NCBI RefSeq assembly: GCF_000020965.1
Contig: NC_011297.1
Span: forward strand, 1,068,387 to 1,132,386
Reading direction: 5' to 3'
Length of the DNA stretch: 64,000 bases
DNA from: Dictyoglomus thermophilum H-6-12
GTDB taxonomy: Bacteria > Dictyoglomota > Dictyoglomia > Dictyoglomales > Dictyoglomaceae
Positions 41,732-50,063 of this stretch are shown here, piece by piece. The notes beneath the pieces are model-generated. The model ran no database searches. It saw nothing but the letters and a program-made list of their open reading frames with translations, and was not told the origin of the DNA. Every line of letters begins with the position of its first letter. Positions within the stretch are counted from its first letter, which is position 1. Made by a program: the position numbers and the translations under genes.

Positions 41732-42019
41732 CTCGTATAATTTGGTCCAAGGTACAACTTCAAATCCTCTTAAACCTTCTTTTCTAACAATTTTCCAGTA
41801 AGGAACTTCATAGGTGATTCTTTTCTCGTAACCACATTCGCAGTACATAATCTTTTCTTCAAGCCCATTTTCAAAAGGAGTTGGTGCCTTTAATAACTTA
41901 TATCTTGTAAGCAAAATTTTTCCACACTTAGGACATTTAGGCGTAGTAAGATATTTTATTAGCCTATCTGCAAAGTACAATATTAATAGAGCACCTACTA
42001 TAATAAGAATAGCTTCCAT
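41651..42019 (-). CDS. Membrane-anchored zinc-ribbon protein overlapping rnpB
   Basis: 122 residues: an N-terminal helix (about 3-25), then a Zn-ribbon with CPKCGK and a later CECG pair, then a WKIVRKEGLRGFEVVPW block. The final 23 or so residues (VDQATAESKDSEES...) are encoded inside rnpB and look low-complexity, unlike the rest. The frame may simply run on until a chance stop. Follows the coiled-coil zinc-ribbon gene by 8 bases. Function unknown. Confidence 0.7.
   Translation of the reverse strand: MEAILIIVGALLILYFADRLIKYLTTPKCPKCGKILLTRYKLLKAPTPFENGLEEKIMYCECGYEKRITYEVPYWKIVRKEGLRGFEVVPWTKLYEEEEVDQATAESKDSEESPNTTGQGAG
41734..41763 (-). promoter_or_regulatory. rnpB promoter within a coding sequence
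   Basis: Minus strand TTGAAG-N18-TATACG. The predicted start near 41727 agrees with the 5' end of RNase P RNA deduced from its terminal helix. The whole element lies within the zinc-ribbon gene. Confidence 0.5.
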
Positions 42020-42027
42020 ACTCTATG

Positions 42028-42744
42028 TCACTCCATCCATAAAATTCTACCACAATTTGGACAATTTACAATCTCACCCTTCTTTACTTTCTCAAGAACC
42101 AATTTAGGAACTGCTATTTTACATCCTTCACAGACATCTTTATTAGTAATCCTTGCTATTGCCCTATAATTTTTTTGCTTTGACAATTTATCAAATTCTT
42201 CCAAATCATTGTTAGGAATTTCCTTTTTTCTATTTTCGATCTCTATACTTAAATTTTCCATTTCTTTTTCTATTTCTTCTATGCCCTTTTCATATTCCTT
42301 TACTTTTCCTTCAAATACTGCCTTAAGCTCATTCAATTCTTTTTCTAATTCTTCCTCAATTTTCACCTTCTCTTCAACTTCGATCATTAGATTTAAAACC
42401 TCATCTTCGATCTTCGAAATCAAATTTTTTAGATTTTCTATCTCCTTTTCCATATGCATCACTTCTTTAGGACTCTTCAAAACCAATATTCTTCTTTCTT
42501 CATTCTTAAGCTTTTCTCTTAATAGTACAAGTTGGTCCTCTTTTTCTTTCTGTTGATCTCTTAACTTTTTAATCTGTCCTTTAATATCATTAAGACTTTC
42601 TTCTTTCAGTTTTATTTCTTCCAACTTTTCGCTCTTAAAAGTATCAAACTCTATTTGAAGATTTTTTAAATTTTTTTCAAACTCTCTGTATTTTAACTGT
42701 AGATCCTGTACTTCTAACAATTTTGGAATTGTTTCTCTCTTCAT
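42028..42744 (-). CDS. Coiled-coil protein with C4 zinc ribbon (COG1579-like)
   Basis: 238 residues. Residues about 8-175 are almost continuous coiled coil (Lys/Glu-rich heptads), ending in a zinc ribbon with CEGC and CPNCGRIL. The family is common in bacteria (for example chlamydial CdsZ/FlgZ-type proteins and COG1579) and is suggested to bind nucleic acid or act as a secretion accessory; function here unknown. Start preceded by GGAAGGGAG. Confidence 0.85.
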   Translation of the reverse strand: MKRETIPKLLEVQDLQLKYREFEKNLKNLQIEFDTFKSEKLEEIKLKEESLNDIKGQIKKLRDQQKEKEDQLVLLREKLKNEERRILVLKSPKEVMHMEKEIENLKNLISKIEDEVLNLMIEVEEKVKIEEELEKELNELKAVFEGKVKEYEKGIEEIEKEMENLSIEIENRKKEIPNNDLEEFDKLSKQKNYRAIARITNKDVCEGCKIAVPKLVLEKVKKGEIVNCPNCGRILWME

Positions 42745-42782
42745 AATAACTCCCTTCCTAAGGATATAATAAATATCTTGTT

Positions 42783-42944
42783 TTATTTTAGATAAAATAG
42801 GACAAAAAGAAAAGCATAAACTTTAATTATTTCAACTTTTAATTTTTCAGCCATAACTTCTAAATAATCTGCAATTCTTTTTAATTCTTTCCTTATCCCC
42901 ACAAGTTCTTCTAAAATCTTCTGAAATAACTCTTTATCATCCAT
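42783..42944 (-). CDS. Small protein with helical N-terminus and hydrophobic tail
   Basis: 53 residues starting MDDKELFQKILEEL, chosen because AAAGGGGG stands just upstream; a longer frame exists but has no ribosome site. A predicted amphipathic helix (ELVGIRKELKRIADYLEVMAEK) leads to a short hydrophobic C-terminus (VYAFLFVLFYL), suggesting a tail-anchored peptide. No family recognised. Confidence 0.55.
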   Translation of the reverse strand: MDDKELFQKILEELVGIRKELKRIADYLEVMAEKLKVEIIKVYAFLFVLFYLK

Positions 42945-43163
42945 ACTTAAACCCCCTTTAAGGGATAAGTTGTAAGGTCTTACACTCTGACTCTGATCTT
43001 TAAAAATCACCCTTTCTATATTATCTTTTACTCTGTCCTACCCGTCAATGTAGCGAATTTGCAAGACTAATAAATCTTTTCTTATGAGATTATGTTTAAA
43101 AACCTTTTAATCCTCAACTTAGATAGCTTTTTTCACTACCTGAGAAGTTAAGGTAAGTAAATT

Positions 43164-43200
43164 AAAAACAAAAAAGGAGCAGGGGTTTTCTCCCTGCTCC
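43164..43200 (-). terminator. Intrinsic terminator after a lost propeller gene
   Basis: Minus strand GGAGCAGGG-loop-CCCTGCTCC followed by TTTTTTGTTTTT. A very strong hairpin, 28 bases beyond the stop of the propeller remnant, so it once ended a real transcript. Confidence 0.85.
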
Positions 43201-43227
43201 TCCGTCAATATTGACTTATCCCAATTA

Positions 43228-43404
43228 TTACTTCACTCTTCCAGTATTTTGATTATCATGATGGAACTTAGGCCATGGTGAATTTGCTAAACCTTTACTT
43301 TTGGAGTTTATTGCATAAAGATATTTATCCTTACTTCCCACATAGATAGTGCCATCTTGTCCTATAGCTGGTGAGGACTCTAAATAATTTATGGTTTCAA
43401 ACTC
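43228..43404 (-). pseudogene. C-terminal remnant of a PQQ-type beta-propeller protein
   Basis: About 58 codons in frame with a stop, without a start. The translation includes ESSPAIGQDGTIYVGSKD and KYLYAINSK, the standard outer-strand repeat of PQQ-like propellers, and ends WPKFHHDNQNTGR, the usual closing motif of such proteins in thermophiles. An in-frame TGA precedes it; the rest of the gene is absent. Its terminator is intact. Confidence 0.8.
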
Positions 43405-43407
43405 TCA

Positions 43408-43782
43408 CTTTGAGAGTAAGAAAAACTAGCACTATTCAGAAAAGAAAACTTCCCCAAAAAGTAATTTGCTTTAATAATAGATGATTACAACTGTGAAATA
43501 AGAAAAGAGCAAAGATACCTGTAGCAAAATATTTGAGGATTTAGTGAATATTAGATCTAAAAAGCGTTCTTATAACTATAAGAGAAGGTGAGAAAAAAGA
43601 TAACTCCTGAGACAGAAACTATATTTATAACTTAAATTTGACAGAGAGTATGTTCATACTCATAAGTCTCAACCTTTCACATAAAACTTTAAATAAGCAG
43701 AGCTAAACCTATATTTATAGTAATCTTTTCATTGTCAAAAACAAAGTCTCCAATTCTGTTTTTACCTACTAAAGTGGAATAC
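43408..43782. other. Non-coding or decayed stretch
   Basis: No convincing gene. The minus strand near 43690-43800 has a short open stretch (KNIKYSTLVGKNRIGDFVF) without context. A perfect 7-bp palindrome GAGTATGTTCATACTC (43646-43661) lies just after TTGACA (43638-43643). The sequence is AT-rich and looks like the relic of the propeller locus. Confidence 0.4.
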
Positions 43783-43810
43783 TTGATATTTTTAATGCTC
43801 ACAATATAAA
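43783..43810 (+). promoter_or_regulatory. Promoter of the PH/SHOCT gene
   Basis: TTGATA-N16-TATAAA, predicted start near 43817, leaving a leader of about 20 nt with the ribosome site GGGAGG. Confidence 0.6.
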
Positions 43811-43835
43811 AATATTGACAATTTGGGAGGAAAAA

Positions 43836-44405
43836 ATGGGTAAAGTAGGAGGAGTCGAAATCCTAAGCAAAAAAGTAAGAAAGTACCTTGAAAGAAATAA
43901 AAGAAAAGATGAAGAAGTTCTATTTTGTATTGTAGGTCAGGGAAATCAGAGTATAATTGCCCTTGAGAAAAGGCTATTAATAATTAAGCCTGGTTTTTTG
44001 GCTGGTGCTACCTTTGGAGCTAAGGTTTCAAGTTTCTTCTATAAAGATATTACAGGAATTGAAGTCAATATGGGTTTTGTAACTGGTGTTATAGAAATTT
44101 CAACCCCAAGTTATGAAGCAACTAAGGAACGAAGTTGGTGGGGCACAAAGAACAATGATGACACAAGAGATATTTGGAAATTATCAAATTGCATTCCCAT
44201 ACTTAAAACTGATTTCCCAGTGTTCCAACCTTATTTGGATAAGTTAAGAGAATTAATAGAACAAGCAAAAAATCCCCAAGAAATAAAAACATCTACTCAG
44301 GATGACATTGCAACTCAGCTTGAGAAAATAGTAAACCTATATAAGTCTGGAATTCTTACTGAGGAAGAGTATCAAAAAGCAAAAAAGAAAATACTTGGAG
44401 AATGA
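43836..44405 (+). CDS. PH-like domain protein with C-terminal SHOCT
   Basis: 189 residues from the ATG after GGGAGGAAAAA (a TTG further up reads through that ribosome site). Residues about 25-110 resemble the bacterial PH/YokE-like fold (EEVLFCIVGQG, SIIALEKRLLIIKPG, FFYKDITGIEV). Residues about 155-187 are a SHOCT helix pair (QLEKIVNLYKSGILTEEEY). Such proteins are common accessory genes of unknown function. It stands alone among decayed sequence. Confidence 0.8.
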   Translation: MGKVGGVEILSKKVRKYLERNKRKDEEVLFCIVGQGNQSIIALEKRLLIIKPGFLAGATFGAKVSSFFYKDITGIEVNMGFVTGVIEISTPSYEATKERSWWGTKNNDDTRDIWKLSNCIPILKTDFPVFQPYLDKLRELIEQAKNPQEIKTSTQDDIATQLEKIVNLYKSGILTEEEYQKAKKKILGE

Positions 44406-45259
44406 AAGACTTAACTTGACAACGTTCTAATTTAATTCTCAAACCACATTTTTGAGGCTTTTATTTAGTTATAAATGATGAAAGGCTAGACCCATATCTC
44501 AAGGAGTTGATTCCGATATATGAAAAAACCTTATTTTTGATAATTTTAATTTTGCTTCTTATCAATATTAATTTTTCTTAGCATAAAATAGACTATTCTA
44601 AAGATTGGGGAACTCTCAGAAGAAGATATAGAAGATGTCTTAAACTTTGGCAGAATTTTGGCTTAATGGAAACATTTGCAAACTTTGTTTTTTGAGAAAA
44701 GTTTTCACACTATTTATGAGATTAGCGAAGAGTATCCTGGAAATTGTAATATGATCTGTATTTATACTCCATTCCTAAAAATAGTCGAAAGTAAGATGTT
44801 ATTATGTACATACCAATAACGAGTTTCCTCAGAATTTTTCTGGTTATTTAAAGATTGAAAACAAAGTTATATATCCTATAAAGACTATAATTGTAGAATC
44901 CGAAGTTATTTACTCTTATTCAGATCAAGAACTGTACAGAACTTGTATTTCAAAATTAATAGAGCCCAGTTATTTAAATTTTCCCTATTTTTCGAATATT
45001 TACATTTTTTCTTCATTTAGTCTCCATTACAAATAGGAGTCATCAGAATATTCTTTCTAAATAAAATTAAAAATTTATTGTGTCATTTATAATTTGCCTA
45101 AATAAAAATGTGAGTTAAAATTTCTATACACAAAAACTATAAAAGCTTCTACCAATTCTTATTATCTCTGTCTATACAGTAGAACACTATAATCATTAGG
45201 ATATATAATTAAAAGGGAAATTTATAAAAAATGTATTAGAACTAAAAACTTAAACAAAA
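44406..45259. other. 854-base stretch without a sound gene
   Basis: AT-rich and broken by stops. Two plus-strand pieces look once-coding. The first, around 44600-44655, reads GELSEEDIEDVLNFGRILA. The second, about 44790-45035, is a run of 80 codons without a start and includes YLKIENKVIYPIKTIIVES. They could be fragments of one or two decayed genes. No RNA gene, repeat array or insertion sequence end was recognised. Confidence 0.45.
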
Positions 45260-45997
45260 ATGTATAAGAATACACATAAACGCATAACAAGTGAAATTTG
45301 TAATGTCTTAAACATCTCCGGAGAATTAAAAGAGATTCTCTTAAAATCGGTAATAATTCCAGATGAACACAGAGAAAATATATTAGAATTCGGAAAAAAC
45401 AAAGTATACTGGAGACACGAGAACCATCATAAAGTCAACAAAGAAAAGATCTTAGATTACCTGTGGAAGGCAAGAATATGTTTTTTAGCATCTGACTATA
45501 AGTCAGCCATGAGATATTTAGGTATAGTTCTACACTATATTCAAGATATCTGCATGTGTAGTGGAAGACTTCATAATGAAAGAGAAGAATTACTCAAAAA
45601 TGTTTCTTTAAAGAATAAAAACCCTAAAGTCAAAGAGCTTAGAACATATAGCGACTTTGAAAGATTAATTTACTCTATCACTCCTAAAAGATCACCCACT
45701 TCAGTAATAAACAGTGCATATTACTACTCTTTAGTTATTACAAAAAACCTCCTTACAAAATACCCTCTACCCCAAGATCTAATTAATAAATATGGCGAAG
45801 TTAAGAAAGAATATGAGGAAAATAAAAAAATTTCCTTTGGCATGATGCTGATTTTTACTATTACATCTATTATTGTGAAAAACCTTATACCTTTAGCAAT
45901 CAGTTTTATTTTGTTATATTTAATACTGTATCAACCCTACAAGAAATTAATAAATTTAGAAAAAGACATAAATTGGTTTGGAGAAAATTCAGAATAA
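45260..45997 (+). CDS. Zinc phospholipase C/S1-P1 nuclease-like membrane protein
   Basis: 245 residues. Helical domain with scattered candidate zinc ligands in the family order: H6 (NTHKRIT), D35, H53, H56/H57, H92 and D96 in LHYIQDI, and H105. The H-x3-D...H pattern is the core of zinc-dependent phospholipase C. Two hydrophobic segments (about 193-225) follow, which is unusual for this family and would anchor it to the membrane. No Shine-Dalgarno is visible before the ATG. Substrate uncertain; the fold assignment is moderate. Confidence 0.6.
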   Translation: MYKNTHKRITSEICNVLNISGELKEILLKSVIIPDEHRENILEFGKNKVYWRHENHHKVNKEKILDYLWKARICFLASDYKSAMRYLGIVLHYIQDICMCSGRLHNEREELLKNVSLKNKNPKVKELRTYSDFERLIYSITPKRSPTSVINSAYYYSLVITKNLLTKYPLPQDLINKYGEVKKEYEENKKISFGMMLIFTITSIIVKNLIPLAISFILLYLILYQPYKKLINLEKDINWFGENSE

Positions 45998-46169
45998 ATC
46001 TGGACAATCTACTCCTATAAGTCTTATCTTTTCAATTTTATTCCCAACTTGAGCCTCAAAAGTATCTCCATCAATTACTCTAATCACCTTTGCAGGAGTT
46101 AATTTTGGAACTTCTTGAGCAATAACAAGAGTTAAAAGAAGTAAGATTGATTTTTATTGTCCTGCCCAT
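45989..46169 (-). pseudogene. Truncated thermonuclease-family gene
   Basis: Starts MGRTIK after a good ribosome site (GGAGGGGG), then a one-base insertion breaks the signal peptide. In the shifted frame it continues ILLLLTLVIAQ and then AKVIRVIDGDTFEAQVG and KIRLIGVDCPD, the N-terminal core of staphylococcal-nuclease-like proteins, before a TGA. The rest of the gene is missing; the end overlaps the phospholipase-like gene on the other strand by 9 bases. Confidence 0.75.
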
Positions 46170-46370
46170 ACTTCCCCCTCCATCTTTAGAGGAGTTTATA
46201 CCCTAATTACAGCTCTTTTCCCTTCTTCAAGTACTACTTTTTTTATTAAGAGCAAGAATGAAAGTTTAAGTAGTAAATAACATGGATAAAAATAGTTTTC
46301 AGTGAGTCAGGTAGACAATTTTAAAAAAGAAAAGAGGGTTGAATTCATCAAAACTGGAATTTTACTATTA

Positions 46371-46446
46371 TGGTGGGCGGAGCAGGATTTGAACCTGCGA
46401 CCTCCTGCGTGTGAAGCAGGCGCTCTAACCACTGAGCCATCCGCCC
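46371..46446 (-). tRNA. tRNA-Val (CAC)
   Basis: 76 nt with CCA. Acceptor GGGCGGA/TCCGCCC, anticodon loop TTCACAC gives CAC. Second of two tRNAs in a short operon. Confidence 0.96.
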
Positions 46447-46478
46447 ACCTTGATGAGCCTTCTCTATATAAAAAAATT

Positions 46479-46553
46479 TGGTGGGCCCGCCAGGATTCGA
46501 ACCTAGAACCAACCGGTTATGAGCCGGCTGCTCTGCCGTTGAGCTACGGGCCC
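46479..46553 (-). tRNA. tRNA with CAT anticodon (Met type)
   Basis: 75 nt with CCA. Acceptor GGGCCCG/CGGGCCC; anticodon stem CCGG closes loop CTCATAA, giving CAT. It has a standard acceptor pair (not the initiator's mismatch), so it is elongator Met or the lysidine-modified Ile2; which one cannot be decided by eye. Confidence 0.93.
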
Positions 46554-46567
46554 AACCATCGAGAAAA

Positions 46568-46596
46568 ATTATAATATATTCTTAGCTAAAATTCAA
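46568..46596 (-). promoter_or_regulatory. Promoter of the tRNA-Met/Val pair
   Basis: Minus strand TTGAAT-N17-TATAAT, predicted start near 46561, eight bases before the mature tRNA. Confidence 0.8.
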
Positions 46597-46618
46597 GTGC
46601 TATATAGACAAACTTGTT

Positions 46619-46656
46619 GGGGGGAGTGGTAAAGAACCATCTCCCCCATTTTAAAA
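46619..46656 (-). terminator. Hairpin after trpB2
   Basis: GGGGGAG/CTCCCCC stem with inner TGGT/ACCA, just after the trpB2 stop. A T-run is weak in either direction, so termination may be partial. Confidence 0.45.
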
Positions 46657-46658
46657 CT

Positions 46659-48014
46659 CTAAATCTTCGGAAGCTCTTTTAAAGCCTCTTCAACCTTATC
46701 TTTTGGATAGAAATAGTCTTCAAGTTTTCCAGAGAGATACTGATCATAAGCAGAAAGATCAAAAAATCCATGTCCACTTAGATTAAATAGTATTACCCTC
46801 TTTTCTCCTTTTTCCTTTGCATCCAAAGCTTCATCTATAGCAGCCCTAATAGCATGAGTAGATTCTGGTGCAGGTACAATACCCTCAGTTCTTGCAAATA
46901 TAACTCCTGCCTCAAATACTTTTGTTTGAGGATAAGCTACAGCTTCAATATATCCGTTATGATATAAAGCACTTACAAGGGGAGCCATACCATGATAACG
47001 AAGTCCCCCTGCATGTATAGCAGGAGGTATAAAATTATGCCCTAAAGTGTACATCTTAAGGAGAGGAGTCATCTTTGCTACATCCCCATAATCGTAAGTA
47101 TAAACTCCTTTAGTCAAAGATGGGCAAGATTCTGGCTCTACAGCAACAACCCTTATCTTTTTGCCCTTAAACTTTTCTCTTATAAAAGGAAAAGAGAGTC
47201 CTGCAAAATTACTTCCTCCACCAACACATCCTATAACCACATCAGGAAACTCTCCTGCCATTTCCATTTGTAATAAAGCCTCTTCACCTATTACTGTCTG
47301 GTGCAACAAAACATGATTCAAAACACTACCAAGAGAATATTTTGTGTCATCCCTTTTAACTGCATCCTCCACTGCCTCACTGATGGCAACTCCTAAAGAA
47401 CCTGGAGATTCAGGATCCTGTTCTAATATTTTTTTTCCAGCTTCAGTATCGGGACTTGGGCTTGGTACTACCTTAGCTCCCCAAATCTCCATTAAAGACC
47501 TTCTGTATGGTTTTTGATAATAACTCACCTTAACCATATAAACTTTACATTCCAGCTTAAAGAAATTACAAGCCATAGCAAGAGCTGAACCCCACTGCCC
47601 CGCTCCCGTTTCTGTAGTTAATCTTTTTACCCCCTCAAGTTTATTGTAAAAGGCTTGAGCTACAGCAGTATTTGGCTTATGACTTCCTGGAGGACTTACT
47701 CCTTCATATTTATAATATATATGAGCTGGGGTATCCAGATACTTCTCAAGATTGACAGCTCTAAATAAAGGTGTTGGTCTCCACAGCTTATATATCTTTC
47801 TCACTTCTTCTGGAATTTCAATATATCTCTCTGTACTTACCTCTTGTTTTATGAGTTCCATAGGGAAAATAGGAGCAAGATCTTCAGGACTTACAGGTTG
47901 CAAAGTAACAGGGTGATAAACCGGGGGAAGCGGAAAAGGTAGATCAGGAATAATATTGTACCAGTCCTTTGGTATCTTGGATTCATCAAGGAGAAACTTA
48001 ACCTGCGACATCAT
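46659..48014 (-). CDS. TrpB2-type tryptophan synthase beta chain
   Basis: 451 residues, longer than TrpB1 (about 400). PLP lysine K113 in GSHKPNT, phosphate loop [12 protein letters not shown], and the PAPESTHAI segment of the TrpB2 (TIGR01415) group. Makes tryptophan from indole and serine; TrpB2 often works without TrpA, as an indole salvage enzyme. No other trp gene is present nearby. It is controlled by its own T-box leader. Confidence 0.93.
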   Translation of the reverse strand: MMSQVKFLLDESKIPKDWYNIIPDLPFPLPPVYHPVTLQPVSPEDLAPIFPMELIKQEVSTERYIEIPEEVRKIYKLWRPTPLFRAVNLEKYLDTPAHIYYKYEGVSPPGSHKPNTAVAQAFYNKLEGVKRLTTETGAGQWGSALAMACNFFKLECKVYMVKVSYYQKPYRRSLMEIWGAKVVPSPSPDTEAGKKILEQDPESPGSLGVAISEAVEDAVKRDDTKYSLGSVLNHVLLHQTVIGEEALLQMEMAGEFPDVVIGCVGGGSNFAGLSFPFIREKFKGKKIRVVAVEPESCPSLTKGVYTYDYGDVAKMTPLLKMYTLGHNFIPPAIHAGGLRYHGMAPLVSALYHNGYIEAVAYPQTKVFEAGVIFARTEGIVPAPESTHAIRAAIDEALDAKEKGEKRVILFNLSGHGFFDLSAYDQYLSGKLEDYFYPKDKVEEALKELPKI

Positions 48015-48025
48015 TATACCTCCCT

Positions 48026-48285
48026 ATATAAAAATTTAAGCCTTCCCATCCTTTAAAGGACGAGAAGGCTTATTCTCGTGGTACCACCTTAATGAGGTCT
48101 GAAAAGACCTCACTTTCTGCCCTATAACGGAAGCAGAACCGTCTCGGCTACTTATATATTTCGCCTCAAGGCTCCGGGGCCCATTCACCACAGCCAGGAT
48201 AGTTAGCTTTCAGCCTAAGGCTAACCTCTCTGAGATCCTGGTTCTTGTGGCTACTCTTCCCTTCTTCGCCTTTAACAAATCTTTA
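48026..48285 (-). ncRNA. T-box riboswitch, tryptophan specifier
   Basis: The leader of trpB2 has all parts. Stem I carries CAGAGAGG and GCTGAAAGC loop elements. The specifier region GAA-TGG-GCC has the codon TGG (48183-48181), meaning Trp. The antiterminator bulge GGTGGTACCACG lies at 48088-48077. The terminator AAGCCTTCTCGTCC...AAGGCTT (48072-48038) is followed by AAATTTTTATA. Uncharged tRNA-Trp would switch on transcription. Confidence 0.9.
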
Positions 48286-48330
48286 ACTTTTTTGATATTA
48301 TACTACAAGATTTTAAAAGTGGATATACTA

Positions 48331-48359
48331 TTGATAATTTTAAAACCATATGTTATTTT
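48331..48359 (+). promoter_or_regulatory. Promoter of cysE
   Basis: TTGATA-N17-TATTTT with TG one base before the -10. Predicted start near 48366, about 27 nt before cysE. Confidence 0.5.
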
Positions 48360-48392
48360 TATACCAAAGAAGTATAAATTGGGGTGAATAGG

Positions 48393-49070
48393 ATGAAAAA
48401 AATTATAGAAACCATAATTGCGGATTATAAAGCTGTCTTTGAAAAAGATCCAGCAGCAAGAAATTTTTTAGAAGTGATATTATGTTATCCTGGGTTTCAC
48501 GCTATTCTTTTACATCGTATTGCTCACTTCTTATGGAATCTAAGAATTCCGGTAATTCCAAGACTTATTTCTCATTTAAATAGATTTTTAACAGGTATAG
48601 AGATACATCCTGGGGCTAAAATAGGTAAAGGATTTTTTATAGACCATGGTATGGGAGTAGTAATAGGTGAAACCACAGAAATAGGCGATAATGTGTTGAT
48701 TTATCAGGGAGTTACCCTCGGAGGCACTGGAAAAGAAAAGGGAAAAAGACATCCAACCATAGGAAACAATGTGGTTATAGGAGCTGGGGCAAAGGTACTA
48801 GGTCCTATTACTATAGGTGATAATACAAGAATCGGTGCAGGTTCAGTAGTATTAAAATCAGTACCTCCTAATTGTACTGTAGTAGGTGTTCCTGGAAGGA
48901 TTGTATCTCAAGAAGGTAAAAAATTAACTCCAAAAGAAATGCTCGAGCATGGTAATGTTCCGGATCCAGAGTTAAAACTAATAGAAGAGTTAAACAAAAG
49001 AATAGAAAATCTTGAGCAAAGAATAGATTATTTAGAAAATCTCATCAAAGAAAAATTGAGAGATATGTGA
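48393..49070 (+). CDS. cysE: Serine O-acetyltransferase
   Basis: 225 residues from the ATG six bases after GGGGTGA; a GTG three codons earlier overlaps that ribosome site. N-terminal helices then the left-handed beta-helix with [22 protein letters not shown] and [16 protein letters not shown] repeats; C-terminal coiled coil ([16 protein letters not shown]). Makes O-acetylserine for cysteine. Related hexapeptide transferases exist, but the [15 protein letters not shown] segment is that of CysE. No cysK is adjacent. Confidence 0.93.
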   Translation: MKKIIETIIADYKAVFEKDPAARNFLEVILCYPGFHAILLHRIAHFLWNLRIPVIPRLISHLNRFLTGIEIHPGAKIGKGFFIDHGMGVVIGETTEIGDNVLIYQGVTLGGTGKEKGKRHPTIGNNVVIGAGAKVLGPITIGDNTRIGAGSVVLKSVPPNCTVVGVPGRIVSQEGKKLTPKEMLEHGNVPDPELKLIEELNKRIENLEQRIDYLENLIKEKLRDM

Positions 49071-49076
49071 TATAAT
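49071..49076 (+). promoter_or_regulatory. Extended -10 of the thiT transcript
   Basis: TGATATAAT, where the TGA is the cysE stop codon. No good -35. The expected start near 49083 is just before the TPP aptamer. Confidence 0.5.
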
Positions 49077-49095
49077 TTTAAAAAAATTAGATATT

Positions 49096-49190
49096 GAGGT
49101 TCCCGGGGGAGCCTCTGATCCGAGGCTGAGAGGGTAGCAGGAGCTACCGACCCTTTGAACCTGATCTGGGTAATGCCAGCGTAGGGAAGG
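49096..49190 (+). ncRNA. TPP riboswitch
   Basis: THI-box landmarks are present: CTGAGAGGGT, ACCCTTTGAACCTGATC and the GGGTAATGCCAGCGTAGGGA block. TTCCC at 49100-49104 pairs with GGGAA at 49184-49188 to close P1. AGGTTCCC (49097-49104) is the same sequence as the 5' arm of the following terminator. It could therefore compete for the terminator's 3' arm, giving an obvious antitermination switch. Confidence 0.95.
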
Positions 49191-49201
49191 GATTAAAAAA
49201 A

Positions 49202-49247
49202 TTTAAGGTTCCCTCCTTATAGCTGGCAGGGAACCTTAAATTTTTTT
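49202..49247 (+). terminator. Riboswitch-controlled terminator
   Basis: TTTAAGGTTCCCT/AGGGAACCTTAAA stem followed by seven T. Formed when TPP is bound, it stops transcription before thiT. Confidence 0.9.
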
Positions 49248-49265
49248 AGAGGAGGTGCCTATAAG

Positions 49266-50063
49266 ATGCAAAAAAGATCTATAAGAATGCTTACAGAAGG
49301 TGCCCTGAGTATTGCCTTATCCCTTTTACTTTGGTATCTAAGAATCGGTGCCATGCCCCAAGGAGGAAGTATAAGCTTACAGATGCTTCCCTTATTTGTC
49401 TTTGCTCTAAGATGGGGAGCGATTCCTGGTATACTTGTAGGACTCACTTATGGCGTAATCCACTCTTTACAAGACATGTATGTAGTACATTGGCTTCAAT
49501 ACCTACTTGATTACCCAATAGCTTTTGGTTTGATTGGACTTTCTGGAGTAGTAAAAAATATAAAAATATCCAAAATTATTACATATATTATTGCTATAGT
49601 TTTTCTCTTAGGAACCATAGGTTTTGTAATAAATATATCCTCGGAACTTCCACAAGCCCAAAAAACCCTTGAAGATCTAAAAGTAAAATTACAAACTGCC
49701 ACAGGAGAGGACAAAACCAAAATAGAAGAAGATATTAAAGATCTAGAATTTAAACTTAAATGGTATCCAGTATCAAGGATCGTCTTGATAATAGCAGGTA
49801 TATTAGGAACCGTTCTACTTATATATGGAGGATATATTAGAAAAACTCAAGAACCAATAGAGCTTGGTGTATTCATTGGAGGCTTAGGAAGGCTTTTTGC
49901 TCATTTCCTATCTGGAGTAATCTTCTTTTCCCAGTATGCTCCCCCAGGAACTCCAGCATGGATCTACTCTCTTATCTACAATCTTTTTGTGGTAGTACCC
50001 AGTACTTTCGTGTGTCTTCCCTTTGTCTTAATAATTGTACAAAGGTTAAAAGAAAATGAATAA
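49266..50063 (+). CDS. thiT: Thiamine ECF transporter S component ThiT
   Basis: 265 residues, about 70 longer than typical ThiT. The N-terminal half is standard: LTEGALSIALSLLL, GGSISLQMLPLFVFALRWG and GIPGILVGLTYGV-like segments. Residues about 120-165 form an inserted helical segment (PQAQKTLEDLKVKLQ...) between membrane helices. Thiamine specificity is supported by the TPP riboswitch and by thiN behind it. Start preceded by GGAGGTG. Confidence 0.92.
   Translation: MQKRSIRMLTEGALSIALSLLLWYLRIGAMPQGGSISLQMLPLFVFALRWGAIPGILVGLTYGVIHSLQDMYVVHWLQYLLDYPIAFGLIGLSGVVKNIKISKIITYIIAIVFLLGTIGFVINISSELPQAQKTLEDLKVKLQTATGEDKTKIEEDIKDLEFKLKWYPVSRIVLIIAGILGTVLLIYGGYIRKTQEPIELGVFIGGLGRLFAHFLSGVIFFSQYAPPGTPAWIYSLIYNLFVVVPSTFVCLPFVLIIVQRLKENE

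Noticed and set aside
44784-45036. About 80-codon plus-strand frame ending in FSSFSLHYK
   Set aside because: No start codon or ribosome site, surrounded by stops; noted as a possible remnant only.
46170-46300. Minus-strand piece ending LEEGKRAVIRV
   Set aside because: Too short and without a start; may be a further pseudogene fragment but cannot be supported.
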